Positions 35,100-43,803 of a DNA stretch of 64,000 nt are shown here, piece by piece. Source of the stretch: an uncultured Acidobacteriota bacterium (GTDB lineage: Bacteria; Acidobacteriota; Vicinamibacteria; Fen-336); the NCBI GenBank assembly GCA_902826455.1, contig CADEEV010000005.1, positions 81,490 to 145,489 on the forward strand. Direction: 5' to 3'. The notes beneath the pieces are model-generated. The model saw only the letters and a program-made list of their open reading frames with translations. It was not told where the DNA came from and ran no database searches. The position numbers and the translations under genes are program-made. Numbering within the stretch: the stretch's first letter is position 1; every line of letters begins with the position of its first letter.

Positions 35100-35120
35100 G
35101 ACGCCTTTCGAGGAGGCGTG

Positions 35121-35501
35121 ATGGAGCCGGACAAGCCGACGCTGATCGACGCGGACGCCGCGATCGAGGGCAAGCTGACGGGCTCCGAGGCGCGGATCCT
35201 CGGCCGCTTCAAGGGCGAGATCCACCTCTCGGGCCGGCTCCACATCGGCGAGGGCGCCCGCGTCGACGCGAAGGTCGTGGCCGACTCGGCCGAGGTGGCG
35301 GGCGAGTTCGCGGGCGAGATCAAGGTCCAGCGCCTGCTGCTCCTGGAGAAGGCGAAGATCAACGGCACGATCGAGGCCCACACCCTCTCCGTGCGCGAGG
35401 GCGCCGAGGTCAACGGCCCGGTGAGCGCCGGCGAGCCGCCGCGGCCCAAGGCCGCCCCGGCGCCGCCGCTCGCGCCAGCCCCGGCCAACCCGGCCCGGTG
35501 A
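35121..35501 (+). CDS. Bactofilin-family cytoskeletal protein
   Basis: 126 residues. DUF583 beta-helix about 10-100 with the rung pattern IEGKLTGSEARILGRFKGEI, LHIGEGARVDA, VAGEFAGEIKV, INGTIEAHTLSV, VNGPVSAG; a Pro/Ala-rich disordered tail from about 103. Bactofilins self-assemble into filaments without nucleotide and recruit cell-wall enzymes or polarity factors. ATG preferred over an overlapping GTG because of the AGGAGG spacing. Its TGA overlaps the lpxD start (GTGA). Confidence 0.93.
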   Translation: MEPDKPTLIDADAAIEGKLTGSEARILGRFKGEIHLSGRLHIGEGARVDAKVVADSAEVAGEFAGEIKVQRLLLLEKAKINGTIEAHTLSVREGAEVNGPVSAGEPPRPKAAPAPPLAPAPANPAR

Positions 35502-36514
35502 GGTTGTCCGAGCTCGCCCCGAAGCTGAACGCGACGCTTCGCGGCGACGGCTCGATCGAGGTCGCGCGCGTCGCCGGCATCGACGAGGCGGGGCCCGGGG
35601 ACCTGACGTTCGTCTCGAACCCGCGCTACCTGACGAAGCTCGCCACCACCCGCGCCTCGGCCGTGATCCTCTCGCCCGGCATCGACACGCCCCTGCCGAG
35701 CCTGGTCTGCGGCAACCCGTACCTGGCCTTCGCCCACGCCGTCACGATCCTCGAGCCGCCGGCCCGGCCCGCGCCGGGCGTCCACGCGACGGCGCAGGTC
35801 GCGCCGGACGCGGTGCTGGGCGACGGCGTCCACGTCGGGGCCTACGTGGTGGTGGGCGCCGGCTGCCGGGTCGGCGCGCGCACCGTGCTGCGGCCCCACG
35901 TCGTGCTCTACGACGGCGTCGCGATCGGCGCCGACTGCGAGCTGCACTCGGGCGTGCAGGTCCGCGACGGCTGCCGCCTCGGCGACCGCGTCATCGTCCA
36001 GAACGGCGCGGTGATCGGCAGCGACGGCTTCGGCTTCGCCAAGGACGAGGCGGGGCGCTACGCGAAGATCCCGCAGCGCGGCATCGTGGTGGTCGAGGAC
36101 GACGTCGAGGTGGGTGCGCTGACCGCGATCGACCGCGCCGCCCTCAACGAGACGCGCATCGGCCGGGGCACCAAGCTCGACAACCTCGTGCAGATCGGCC
36201 ACTCCGTGACGATCGGCGAGGACACGGTGCTGGCCGGCCAGGTCGGCGTCGCCGGGAGCACGAAGATCGGCCGGCGCGTGACCCTCGCGGGGCAGGTGGG
36301 CGTCGCCGGCCACCTCACGATCGGCGACGGCGTCATCGCGTCGGCGCAGACCGGCATCCCTGGCGACGTCGAGGCGGGCCGCTTCGTCTCGGGCACGCCG
36401 GCCCTCGACAACCGCGCCTGGCTCAAGTCGAGCGCGGTGTTCTCGAAGCTGCCCGAGCTGCAGAAGCGCGTGCGCGAGCTCGAGCGGCAGATCGAGGAGC
36501 TGAAGAAGCGCTGA
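35498..36514 (+). CDS. lpxD: UDP-3-O-acylglucosamine N-acyltransferase
   Basis: 338 residues, standard length. N-terminal UDP-binding domain (about 1-100; LTFVSNPRYLTKLATT), hexapeptide left-handed beta-helix (about 105-310) with the catalytic His in VQIGHSVTIG, and a C-terminal coiled helix (LPELQKRVRELERQIEELKK). Adds the N-linked 3-hydroxyacyl chain in lipid A synthesis, which shows an LPS-type outer membrane. No other lpx gene is adjacent. Separated from the convergent VWFA gene by 21 bases of G+C palindrome. Confidence 0.97.
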   Translation: MRLSELAPKLNATLRGDGSIEVARVAGIDEAGPGDLTFVSNPRYLTKLATTRASAVILSPGIDTPLPSLVCGNPYLAFAHAVTILEPPARPAPGVHATAQVAPDAVLGDGVHVGAYVVVGAGCRVGARTVLRPHVVLYDGVAIGADCELHSGVQVRDGCRLGDRVIVQNGAVIGSDGFGFAKDEAGRYAKIPQRGIVVVEDDVEVGALTAIDRAALNETRIGRGTKLDNLVQIGHSVTIGEDTVLAGQVGVAGSTKIGRRVTLAGQVGVAGHLTIGDGVIASAQTGIPGDVEAGRFVSGTPALDNRAWLKSSAVFSKLPELQKRVRELERQIEELKKR

Positions 36515-36518
36515 CGCG

Positions 36519-36534
36519 GCCGGCCGCGGCCGGC
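36519..36534. terminator. 16-base G+C palindrome between convergent lpxD and VWFA genes
   Basis: GCCGGCCGCGGCCGGC is a perfect palindrome located between the two stops. As RNA it could fold with a 6-base stem and a 4-base loop in either direction, but neither strand has a U-run, so it is at best a weak or Rho-assisted bidirectional terminator. Confidence 0.4.
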
Positions 36535-36535
36535 G

Positions 36536-37456
36536 CTACTCCTTCGGAACGACGTAGCCCTGGCGGTGGCGGACCTGGAGGCCGGGGCGCGTGACCTCGA
36601 CGCGCAGCTTGCGGAACCGGCCGTCGCGCTTCGCGTTGTCGGACACGAAGCCGAGCACGTACTGGGCCGTCAGCTCGTCGAGGATCTTGTCGTAGATCCG
36701 CGGCAGGTCCTTGGACGTCCGGGGCAGGTACACCTGGCCGCCGGAGATGTCCGCCAGGCGCTGCACGAAAGCCCGGGCCGAGAGCGAGCGGTTGTTCCCG
36801 AGGGTGAAGCTGCCGGTGAAGGCGATCGGGTAGATCGTCACGGAGCTGCCCCGCACGAGGTTGATCAGCTCCGGCAGGCTCACGGAGCTCGTGGTGTCCT
36901 CGCCGTCGGTGAAGACGACCAGGATCTTGCGGCCGGTCGAGTCGGCCACGCGCGAGAGGTACACCGTGATCGCGTCGTAGAGCGCGGTGTTCCCCGAGCC
37001 CTTCATGTCCATGATGCGCTCGATCAAGCCCTGCTGGTGCTCGCTGTCGTAGCGCGACACGCGGATGTCCTGGTCGAAGAAGACCGTGAGCAGCTCCCGG
37101 GCGCGCGGGATCGCCTCGAGGAAGCGCACGGCGGCCTCCTGGGAGAGTCGCAGCTCGTTCATCATGCTCTCGCTCGTGTCGAGGAGCAGCCCCAGGTCGA
37201 GGGCCAGGGCCTCCTCCTGGCCCGGCTCGACCGCGCGGGCGAAGAGCTGGACGCTCTGGGACCGCTCGTCCTCGACGACGCGGAAGTCGCCGGGGCCGAG
37301 GTCGTTGACCAGGTTGCCGGCCGCGTCGCGCACGCTGACCGTGAGGTTGACCATCTCGAGGCCGGCGGTGAACGTGGGTGTCGCCGGGCGTTCTTGCGCG
37401 TAGACCGGAAGCGCGGCGGCGGCGGCAGCGGCGAGTGCGACGAGCCCAGTCTTCAT
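36536..37456 (-). CDS. Secreted VWFA-related protein (acidobacterial type)
   Basis: 306 residues; ATG at 37456 taken because a signal peptide follows directly (about 1-21, ending VYAQE). An N-terminal beta domain (LTVSVRDAAGNLVNDLGPGD) typical of the acidobacterial VWFA-related family, then a von Willebrand A domain with MIDAS motifs DTSES (about 94-98), GNTALYDA and FTDGED. It should bind a metal ion and an extracytoplasmic protein ligand. These are numerous in acidobacterial genomes and support the assignment of the host. Confidence 0.92.
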   Translation of the reverse strand: MKTGLVALAAAAAAALPVYAQERPATPTFTAGLEMVNLTVSVRDAAGNLVNDLGPGDFRVVEDERSQSVQLFARAVEPGQEEALALDLGLLLDTSESMMNELRLSQEAAVRFLEAIPRARELLTVFFDQDIRVSRYDSEHQQGLIERIMDMKGSGNTALYDAITVYLSRVADSTGRKILVVFTDGEDTTSSVSLPELINLVRGSSVTIYPIAFTGSFTLGNNRSLSARAFVQRLADISGGQVYLPRTSKDLPRIYDKILDELTAQYVLGFVSDNAKRDGRFRKLRVEVTRPGLQVRHRQGYVVPKE

Positions 37457-37478
37457 TGCGGCGGAAACCGTTGCCGGG

Positions 37479-37484
37479 ATTCTA
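37479..37484 (-). promoter_or_regulatory. -10 box (TAGAAT) of VWFA gene
   Basis: Minus-strand TAGAAT, 22 bases before the ATG; it overlaps the stop codon of the hydrolase remnant. No clear -35. Confidence 0.4.
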
Positions 37485-37604
37485 GACCAATCCGAGAACG
37501 AAGGATTCGATTTCTTTCCGGACCTCTGGACCGGCAAGCACGTCGTTGTGCCCGGCGCCCGGCACGAGGACCAAGCGATTCGGGCAGTTCAACGGATTGA
37601 AGAA
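37482..37604 (-). pseudogene. Remnant of an alpha/beta-hydrolase C-terminus
   Basis: Directly after the TAG of the methionine-synthase gene, in the same frame, 40 codons continue to a TAG at 37484-37482. The translation has LVLVPGAGHNDVLAGPEV and a final amphipathic helix (RKEIESFVLGL), the usual end of a serine alpha/beta-hydrolase including the catalytic His (GHND). There is no start codon and no room for the rest of the domain. It is either the relic of a deleted hydrolase gene or, less likely, a readthrough extension of the upstream protein. Confidence 0.65.
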
Positions 37605-39473
37605 CTAGTGCAGCGCCTCGATGACGCGAACGGCCAGGTCGACCTTGTTGAAGGGCGGCATGATGTACGCGCCGTGGGCCTGCTCCCGCGCGACGAGCAG
37701 CGCCTCCTGCGCGATCCTCACGCCCTCGAGCCGCGCCTCGTCGCCTGAGCCGGCCTTGCGCATGCGCTCGCGGATCTCGTCCGGGATCCGCATCCCCGGC
37801 ACCTCGTTGTGCAGGAACTCCGCGTTCTTGTGGGAGTACAGCGGCAGCAGGCCGACCAGCACGGGCACGCCGAAGGGCTTCGCGGCCTTCAGGAAGGTCT
37901 CGAGGGTCCGGGGATCGTAGATGGGCTGCGTCATGATGTATTCCGCGCCCGCCTTCACCTTGGCCTCGAGCCGCTGGATCTCCTTCTCCTGGTCCGGCTT
38001 GCTCGGATCGGCGCCGCAGCCGATGTGGAGACCCAGGGCCGGCCCGATCAGGTTGCCCGCGAGATCGCAGCCGTGGTTCAGGTGGTCCATGATCCGGATC
38101 AGGCCCACCGAGTCGACGTCGTAGACGGCGGTCGCGTCGGGATAGTCGCCGAGCTTGGGCGGGTCCCCCGTGATCGCGAGGACGTTGCGCAGGCCCATGG
38201 CGTAGGCGCCGAGCAGGTCGGACTGGATGCTGAGCAGGTTCCGGTCGCGGCAGGTGTAGTGAAGGATCGTGTCGATGCCGACCTTGTCCTTCAGCAACAG
38301 GCACAGGGACTGCGCGCTCATGCGCGCCGAGGCGCGCGGGCCGTCGGCCACGTTGATGACGTCGACCTCGCTCTCCTTGCAGTACTGCGCCTTCTCGAGA
38401 ATGGCGCCCGCGTCGGCGCCGCGCGGAGGGTCGAGCTCGACCGAGACCACGAAGCGCTGCTGGGCGAGCTTGCGCGCGAGCGGGCTCTTCTCGGCCCGGG
38501 CGACCGGCGCGGGGGCTTCCTTCGCGCGCGTCGGCGGCAGCACGGTCACGGCCTCCCGCGACGGCTGTCCCATGCGCACGGAGCGCACCAGGTTCTTGAT
38601 GTGGGCCGGCGTCGTGCCGCAACAACCGCCCACGAGGCTGACGCCCGCGGCCAGGAAGCGCCGCGCGTACGAGGCCATGTACTCCGGCGTGCACAGGTAG
38701 ACGTAGCGGCCTTCGACGAAAGCGGGAGCCCCGGCGTTGGGCATGGCCGACAGCCGCGCGGACTTCGCCGCGGCCGCCATGCGCTGCACGGTCTCGAGCA
38801 TCGGCTGCGGACCCTGGCTGCAGTTGGCGCCGATCACCGGGACGCCGAGGTCCTCGAGCTGTCGCACCACGTCCTCGGGCTTGTCGCCGTAGAACGTCGT
38901 GCCTTCCTCGTTGAAGGTCACGGAGACGACCGCGGGCAGGTCGGAGACGGAGCGCACGGCGGCGAGCGCGGCCTTCGCCTGGTCCAGGGACGGCATGGTC
39001 TCGATCAGGAACAGGTCGACGCCGCCCTCGACCAGGCCCTCGGCCTGCTCGCGCCAGGCCGAGGTCGCCTCGGCCGCGCTGATGTTGCCGAACGGCTCGA
39101 GGGGCTTGCCCAGCGGTCCCAGCGCCCCGGCGACGTAGGCGCGGCCCGCGGCGGCCTCGCGCGCCAGCCGCGCGCCCTCGGCGTTGATGCGGCGCACCTG
39201 CTTCTCGAGGCTGTGGGGCCCGAGCTTGAAGCGGTGCGCGCCGAAGGTGTTGGTCTCGATCAGGTCGGCCCCGGCGTCCACGTACTCCTCGTGGACGCCG
39301 CGCACCAGGGCCGGGTTCGAGAGGTTGAGCTCGTCGAAGCAGCGGTTGAGGAAGACGCCGCGCGCATAGAGCATCGTGCCCGTCGCGCCGTCGGCCACGA
39401 CGACGCCTTCGGCGATGCGCTCCAGGAACGGCTTCAACGCCACGACCTCGGCTTTTCCGCTGCCCGCGCTCAT
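37605..39473 (-). CDS. Bifunctional homocysteine S-methyltransferase / methylenetetrahydrofolate reductase
   Basis: 622 residues. N-terminal Zn-dependent homocysteine methyltransferase domain (about 10-310): GATGTMLYARG, NTFGAHRFKL, GANCSQGP and the zinc motif GGCCGTTP. C-terminal MetF-like TIM barrel (about 335-620): VSVELDPPRGAD, LAITGDPPKLGDY, IGCGADPSKPD, YIMTQPIYDPR. No cobalamin or adenosylmethionine-activation domain, so it is the YitJ-like fusion, not full MetH. It reduces methylene-THF and methylates homocysteine. ATG at 39473 fits the leaderless promoter. No other methionine gene adjoins. Confidence 0.93.
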   Translation of the reverse strand: MSAGSGKAEVVALKPFLERIAEGVVVADGATGTMLYARGVFLNRCFDELNLSNPALVRGVHEEYVDAGADLIETNTFGAHRFKLGPHSLEKQVRRINAEGARLAREAAAGRAYVAGALGPLGKPLEPFGNISAAEATSAWREQAEGLVEGGVDLFLIETMPSLDQAKAALAAVRSVSDLPAVVSVTFNEEGTTFYGDKPEDVVRQLEDLGVPVIGANCSQGPQPMLETVQRMAAAAKSARLSAMPNAGAPAFVEGRYVYLCTPEYMASYARRFLAAGVSLVGGCCGTTPAHIKNLVRSVRMGQPSREAVTVLPPTRAKEAPAPVARAEKSPLARKLAQQRFVVSVELDPPRGADAGAILEKAQYCKESEVDVINVADGPRASARMSAQSLCLLLKDKVGIDTILHYTCRDRNLLSIQSDLLGAYAMGLRNVLAITGDPPKLGDYPDATAVYDVDSVGLIRIMDHLNHGCDLAGNLIGPALGLHIGCGADPSKPDQEKEIQRLEAKVKAGAEYIMTQPIYDPRTLETFLKAAKPFGVPVLVGLLPLYSHKNAEFLHNEVPGMRIPDEIRERMRKAGSGDEARLEGVRIAQEALLVAREQAHGAYIMPPFNKVDLAVRVIEALH

Positions 39474-39480
39474 TTCGGGC

Positions 39481-39486
39481 AGTCTA
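39481..39486 (-). promoter_or_regulatory. -10 box (TAGACT) of methionine gene, leaderless
   Basis: Minus-strand TAGACT, 7 bases (GCCCGAA) before the ATG at 39473. It lies within the 52-base gap after the sulfatase-like gene. Confidence 0.5.
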
Positions 39487-39525
39487 GCATGCGGCTCCGG
39501 GGCCTCCCGGCGGCCATGACACGCT

Positions 39526-41193
39526 TCAGTGGACGTAGCCCAGGGCGCGCAGGGCCTCGATCTCCTGGGCATCGAGCGGCGCTTTTTCCAGCGCGACGCC
39601 GGCGCTGCGGCCGCGCTCCAGGAAGCCGTCGACCTCGCGGCGGAACGGCGCCAGGTCCCGGGCGACGGGCCGGCGCTCGTCCGGATCGGCCTCGAGATCG
39701 AAGAGCTGCTCGCGGCGCAGCACGCGACCGGAGGTGGGCGTGTCGTAGAAGGCCGTGTACTTCCAGCGGCCATCGCGCACCGCCACCTGGTGATGCGCCT
39801 CCGTACGGGCCGTCTCGGAGTAGAGCGGCACGGGTGGCAGGGTCGCGCCGCGGACCAGCGGCAGGAGGCTGCGTCCCTGGAACGACGGCGGGCCGGCGAC
39901 GCCCAGGGCCTCGAGCAGCGTCGGGGCGAGGTCGACGAGCGACACGGGCTCGGCCACGCGGCGCGGCGCCTGTCCCGGGACGCGCAGCGCGAAGGGCACG
40001 TGGACGAGCTCCTCGTGGAGCGTGTGGGCGTGGCCCCACGCGCCGCGATCGAAGAGCTCCTCGCCGTGGTCGGCCGTGTACGCCATCACCGCCTTCGCCA
40101 GCAGGCCGCGCTTCTCGAGCTCGGCCAGGAGCGCCGCGATCTCGGTGTCGGTGTAGGCGATCTCGCCGTCGTAGAGCGCGCGCACGTGGTGCCGGTCCGC
40201 GTCGGTCTTCGCTGCCGACTGGTAGTTGTAGCCGTCGACGAGGCCCGAGTAGGGCTCCCCGAAGCGCGTGTCGAACGGCGGCGGCGGCTGGTACGAGCTA
40301 TGGGGGTCCATGTAGTGCACGAAGAGGACGAGATCGCCGCCTCCCCACTGCTCGACGGCGCGCAGCGCGAGGCGCGAGATCACGTCGGCGCGCAGGCCGC
40401 TGTAGACGAGGGAGTCGAAGCCGCGGGCCAACCCGTACTTCTCGGACACGAAGGGGTTGCCGGTGACCCCGGCGACCGCGAAGCCCTGGGACGCGAGGAC
40501 CTCGAACAGCGTCGGAAAGCGGTCGTCCGCGCGGCGCAGGTGGTTCGTGGCCCCATGGAACGAGGGATACCGCGACATCATCTGCGAGGCGAGGCTCGGC
40601 AGCGTCCACGAAGCGGCGGACAGGCCCCGCTCGAACAGCGTCCACTGGCCCGCGAGCCTCGCGAACTCCGGTGTCGTCTCCCGGGAGTAGCCGTAGGTCT
40701 GGAGGTGGTCGGCCCGCACCGTGTCCTGGGAGATCCACACGAGGACGCGGCCCGGGGTGGGAACGGCGGGAGCGAGCCGCGGTCCGGCGAGGACGACTCC
40801 CTCGCCGGAGATCTCGAGCTCCAGGCGGCCGTTCGAGACGGGACGCACGGTGACCGAGCGATTCCACCAGCGCATGCGGCCGGCGGGGAACGCGTCGCGC
40901 AGCACCTCCTGTCCCTCGAGACGCACGCGCACGGTGACGTCGCCTTCGCGTAGAGACCCCGGGAGCACGCCCAGCGCGAAGGCGAACTGCGCATCGCGGC
41001 CGACGTTCACCTGCCACGAGCGGGTTTCCCCGGAGCGCAGGCGCGTGACCGGACGCGTGTCGGCGTCGAGCGTGACGAACTCCGCGCCCGAGGTCGCGAG
41101 GAGCCGCTGCAGGCGCTGCGGGCGCACGGCTGGTGCGGGGTCGCACCCGACCACGACGAGGACGGCCAGAGCCGCGAGAGCGACCCGCGGCAT
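39526..41193 (-). CDS. Sulfatase-like lipoprotein of the alkaline phosphatase superfamily
   Basis: 555 residues. Lipoprotein signal (LAVLVVVGC, Cys17), an N-terminal beta domain (about 20-145), then a sulfatase fold from about 150: ISQDTVRADHLQTYGY, HYMDPHSSY, TADHGEELFDRGAWGH and a C-terminal DGRWKY. The segment that carries the formylglycine cysteine or serine (C/S-x-P-x-R) reads SAASWTLPSLAS, so the strict maturation motif is absent. It may be a phosphodiesterase or phosphonate-type hydrolase of this fold. Starts 5 bases after the aspartokinase stop. Confidence 0.82.
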   Translation of the reverse strand: MPRVALAALAVLVVVGCDPAPAVRPQRLQRLLATSGAEFVTLDADTRPVTRLRSGETRSWQVNVGRDAQFAFALGVLPGSLREGDVTVRVRLEGQEVLRDAFPAGRMRWWNRSVTVRPVSNGRLELEISGEGVVLAGPRLAPAVPTPGRVLVWISQDTVRADHLQTYGYSRETTPEFARLAGQWTLFERGLSAASWTLPSLASQMMSRYPSFHGATNHLRRADDRFPTLFEVLASQGFAVAGVTGNPFVSEKYGLARGFDSLVYSGLRADVISRLALRAVEQWGGGDLVLFVHYMDPHSSYQPPPPFDTRFGEPYSGLVDGYNYQSAAKTDADRHHVRALYDGEIAYTDTEIAALLAELEKRGLLAKAVMAYTADHGEELFDRGAWGHAHTLHEELVHVPFALRVPGQAPRRVAEPVSLVDLAPTLLEALGVAGPPSFQGRSLLPLVRGATLPPVPLYSETARTEAHHQVAVRDGRWKYTAFYDTPTSGRVLRREQLFDLEADPDERRPVARDLAPFRREVDGFLERGRSAGVALEKAPLDAQEIEALRALGYVH

Positions 41194-41198
41194 CGCCG

Positions 41199-43703
41199 TC
41201 AGTGAGACCGGGCCAGGAACTGGATGTCGTTCAGGATGCCGGCCGCGGTCACGTCGGCGCCGGCGCCGGGGCCGGTGATGACGAGAGGCTCCGCGCGGTA
41301 GCGGCGGCTCGTGAACGAGATCAGGTTCCGGGTTCCCGTGAGGGACCCGGTCGGGCTCGCGAGGGGCACGGCCACGAGGCGCGCCGTCACCGAGCGTCGG
41401 GTCGCGGTCACGACGTAACGATACACGCGGCCGCGCGCCTTGGCCTGGGCCACGCGCGCGCGCCAGGCGTCATCGAGGCGCTCGAGCTTCGCCAGGAACT
41501 CGGGCAGCGGCAGGCGGCGCAGCGACGGCGGCGTGAGGTCCTCGGCTTCGGGCTGGGCGCCCTTGTAGCCCATGAGCCGAGCCAGGATGAGCCCCTTGCG
41601 CGCGGCGTCGCGGCCCGAGAGGTCCTCGCGCGGGTCGGGCTCCGCGTAGCCGCGATCGACGGCTTCGCGCACGGCCTCCGAGAACGGCCGGCCATCGGAG
41701 ACCGCGGACAGCACGTACCCGAGGGTGCCGCTCACGCAGCCCTCGATGCGCTGCACCACGTCGCCGCTCTCGGCCAGCTTGCGGTACGTGTCGAGGATCG
41801 GCAGGCCCGCGCCGACCGTCGCCTCGAACAGCACGTGGCGGCCGGCCTTCGCCGCCGTGCCGAGCAGGCGCTCGGCGCTCTCCTCGGAGCCGGCGAGCGG
41901 CTTCTTGTTCGCGAGCACGAGGTCGAAGCCGCGGCCGAGCGCCGCGAGCAGCACGTCGCTCGTCTCCTCGGCCGTCACGTCCACGAGGACCGGGCGCGAG
42001 ACCGCGTGGGCGCCGATGTCGGCGAGGGCCGACCGGGCGTCGGCACGTCGGCCGCCGAGGGACGACAGCAGGCGCCCGGCGTCCTTGCCTTCGGCGAGCT
42101 TCAGGAGCCGCCGGCGCGACAGGCCCTTCGCGTCGAACACGTAGCCGGAGCGGTCCACGGCGCCCACCACGCGCAGCCGGCCATGGCCGTTCTGCTGGGC
42201 GATCTGGTCGGCCAGGGCGCGGCCGACGCGGCCGAACCCGAGCAGCACCACGTCGCGGCGGGCGCTCTCGGCGGAGCGACCGCCGCCGATCTTCGAGAGC
42301 TGGAAGGCCTCGTGGATGCGGCGCGCCGCCTCCGAGGCCTGGACCTGCTCCACCACGAACGAGATGTTCCGCTCCGAGGAGCCCTGGGCCACGGCGATCA
42401 CGTTCACGCCTCCTTCGCCCATCGCCGCGAACACGCGCGAGGCGATGCCGGGTGTGCCTGCCATGCCTTCGCCGACGACGGCGATCACGGCGAGGCCGTC
42501 ACGGGCGGAGACGGTGTCGATGAGCCCGGCGTGGAGTTCCTCGCGGAACGCCCGCTTGATCGCGACCACGGCGCGGTGGGCTTCGCCCGCCGCCAGCGTG
42601 AATCCGATCGAGCTCTCCGAGGACGACTGGAAGATGGTCGAGACCGACAGCCGCTCGGCGTGCACGGCGCCGAAAGCGCGGGCGGCGATGCCGGGGACGC
42701 CCAGCATGCCCTTCCCCGAGACCGTCACGAGGGCCTGGCCGGAGATCGTGGCGAGCGCCTTCACCGGATAGCCGGGAAGCGTGCGGCGCGACGAGACCTC
42801 GGTGCCCGGCTTCGTCGGGTCGAGGAAGGAGCGCACGTCCAGGATCACCCGCGTCTCCGAGAGCGGCATGAGGGCGCGCGGGTGCAGCACCTTGGCGCCG
42901 TAGTAGGCGACCTCGGCGGCCTCGCGGTGATGGAGCTGCGGGATGAGACGCGCGTCGGGAACGGCGCGCGGATCAGCGGTCAGGATGCCCGGCACGTCCT
43001 TCCAGAGCACGACGCGGCTGGCCCCGAGACAGCGGCCGAGCAGGGTCGCGGTCATGTCGGAGCCGCCGCGGCCGAGCGTCGTCAGGAGACCCTCGGAATC
43101 CTGGCCGATGAACCCGGGGACCACGACCGTGAGGCCGCGCCTCAGGAGCCGCACGACCACGCGGCGCGCGCGCAGCCGCGTCTCCTCGACGTCGGGCGTC
43201 GCGTTGCCGTGGCGCGCGTCCGTGGCCACGAAGTCGGTGGCGTCGACCCAGCGCGTGGCGCGCCGGGACTCGGCCACCACGGCGGCCACGAGGGCGCTCG
43301 CGAGGCGCTCGCCGCGCGACACGAGGCGATCGCTGACGAGGGCCGGGACGGACCGCAGGGCCGCGAGGGCGCGCGTCAGGTCCTGGTACTCGTCCGCCGC
43401 CACGTCGACGAGCTGGTCGAGCCGGCGCCGCTCGCGCGCCGAGCGAACGAGGACGGCGTTCAGGCCGCGGTGCCGGCGGCGCAGCGTCTCCGCCGTCGCC
43501 GCGCCGGCCGCGGCGTCGCCCGCGGCCGACTTCTCGGCCCCGGCCAGGAGCAGATCGGTGATGCCCCCGAGGGCCGAGACCACCACGACCAGCGGGCCGC
43601 GGTGGGCGACGACCAGGCCCGCGACGCGGCGGATCGCCGCGGCGTCGGCCACGGACGCGCCCCCGAACTTCCACACCTGCAACTTGCCGCCCGCCTTCGC
43701 CAT
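41199..43703 (-). CDS. thrA: Bifunctional aspartokinase / homoserine dehydrogenase
   Basis: 834 residues, standard for ThrA/MetL fusions. N-terminal kinase domain (about 8-290; VWKFGGASVAD, FIGQDSEGLLTTLGRGGSD), two ACT domains (about 315-470), then NAD(P) fold VVLLGFGRVGRALADQ and homoserine dehydrogenase catalytic segment (ANKKPLAG, EATVGAGLPILDTYRKL, GCVSGTLGYVLS, DLSGRDAARKGLILARL). Catalyses the first and third steps from aspartate to threonine and methionine. Feedback by Thr or Met through ACT domains is usual in the family; which applies here is not visible. Heads an operon with the sulfatase-like gene. Confidence 0.96.
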   Translation of the reverse strand: MAKAGGKLQVWKFGGASVADAAAIRRVAGLVVAHRGPLVVVVSALGGITDLLLAGAEKSAAGDAAAGAATAETLRRRHRGLNAVLVRSARERRRLDQLVDVAADEYQDLTRALAALRSVPALVSDRLVSRGERLASALVAAVVAESRRATRWVDATDFVATDARHGNATPDVEETRLRARRVVVRLLRRGLTVVVPGFIGQDSEGLLTTLGRGGSDMTATLLGRCLGASRVVLWKDVPGILTADPRAVPDARLIPQLHHREAAEVAYYGAKVLHPRALMPLSETRVILDVRSFLDPTKPGTEVSSRRTLPGYPVKALATISGQALVTVSGKGMLGVPGIAARAFGAVHAERLSVSTIFQSSSESSIGFTLAAGEAHRAVVAIKRAFREELHAGLIDTVSARDGLAVIAVVGEGMAGTPGIASRVFAAMGEGGVNVIAVAQGSSERNISFVVEQVQASEAARRIHEAFQLSKIGGGRSAESARRDVVLLGFGRVGRALADQIAQQNGHGRLRVVGAVDRSGYVFDAKGLSRRRLLKLAEGKDAGRLLSSLGGRRADARSALADIGAHAVSRPVLVDVTAEETSDVLLAALGRGFDLVLANKKPLAGSEESAERLLGTAAKAGRHVLFEATVGAGLPILDTYRKLAESGDVVQRIEGCVSGTLGYVLSAVSDGRPFSEAVREAVDRGYAEPDPREDLSGRDAARKGLILARLMGYKGAQPEAEDLTPPSLRRLPLPEFLAKLERLDDAWRARVAQAKARGRVYRYVVTATRRSVTARLVAVPLASPTGSLTGTRNLISFTSRRYRAEPLVITGPGAGADVTAAGILNDIQFLARSH

Positions 43704-43712
43704 GGAGCAGGA

Positions 43713-43741
43713 AGCCTACGGACTGCGCCCGCCGCGGTCAA
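43713..43741 (-). promoter_or_regulatory. Promoter TTGACC-N17-TAGGCT of thrA
   Basis: -35 TTGACC (43741-43736), 17-base spacer, -10 TAGGCT (43718-43713), then 9 bases to the ATG. One of the clearest sigma70-type promoters in the window and almost leaderless. Confidence 0.6.
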
Positions 43742-43803
43742 GAATTCGGGGCAACGTTTCTGTGACATGGTGCGTCTCAGGTGGGACCCTGGAGGGCCGC
43801 GCC

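Noticed and set aside
35098-35121. Seven-codon ORF (MTPFEEA) before bactofilin
   Set aside because: Its ATG lies inside the -10 box TACAAT, so it cannot be at the transcript start; it only coincides with the ribosome-binding site.
43704-43803. Promoter for the ADOP permease in the thrA divergent gap
   Set aside because: No TANNNT with useful spacing was found on the plus strand; only a GGAGG 11 bases upstream of the start is visible, so no promoter is called.
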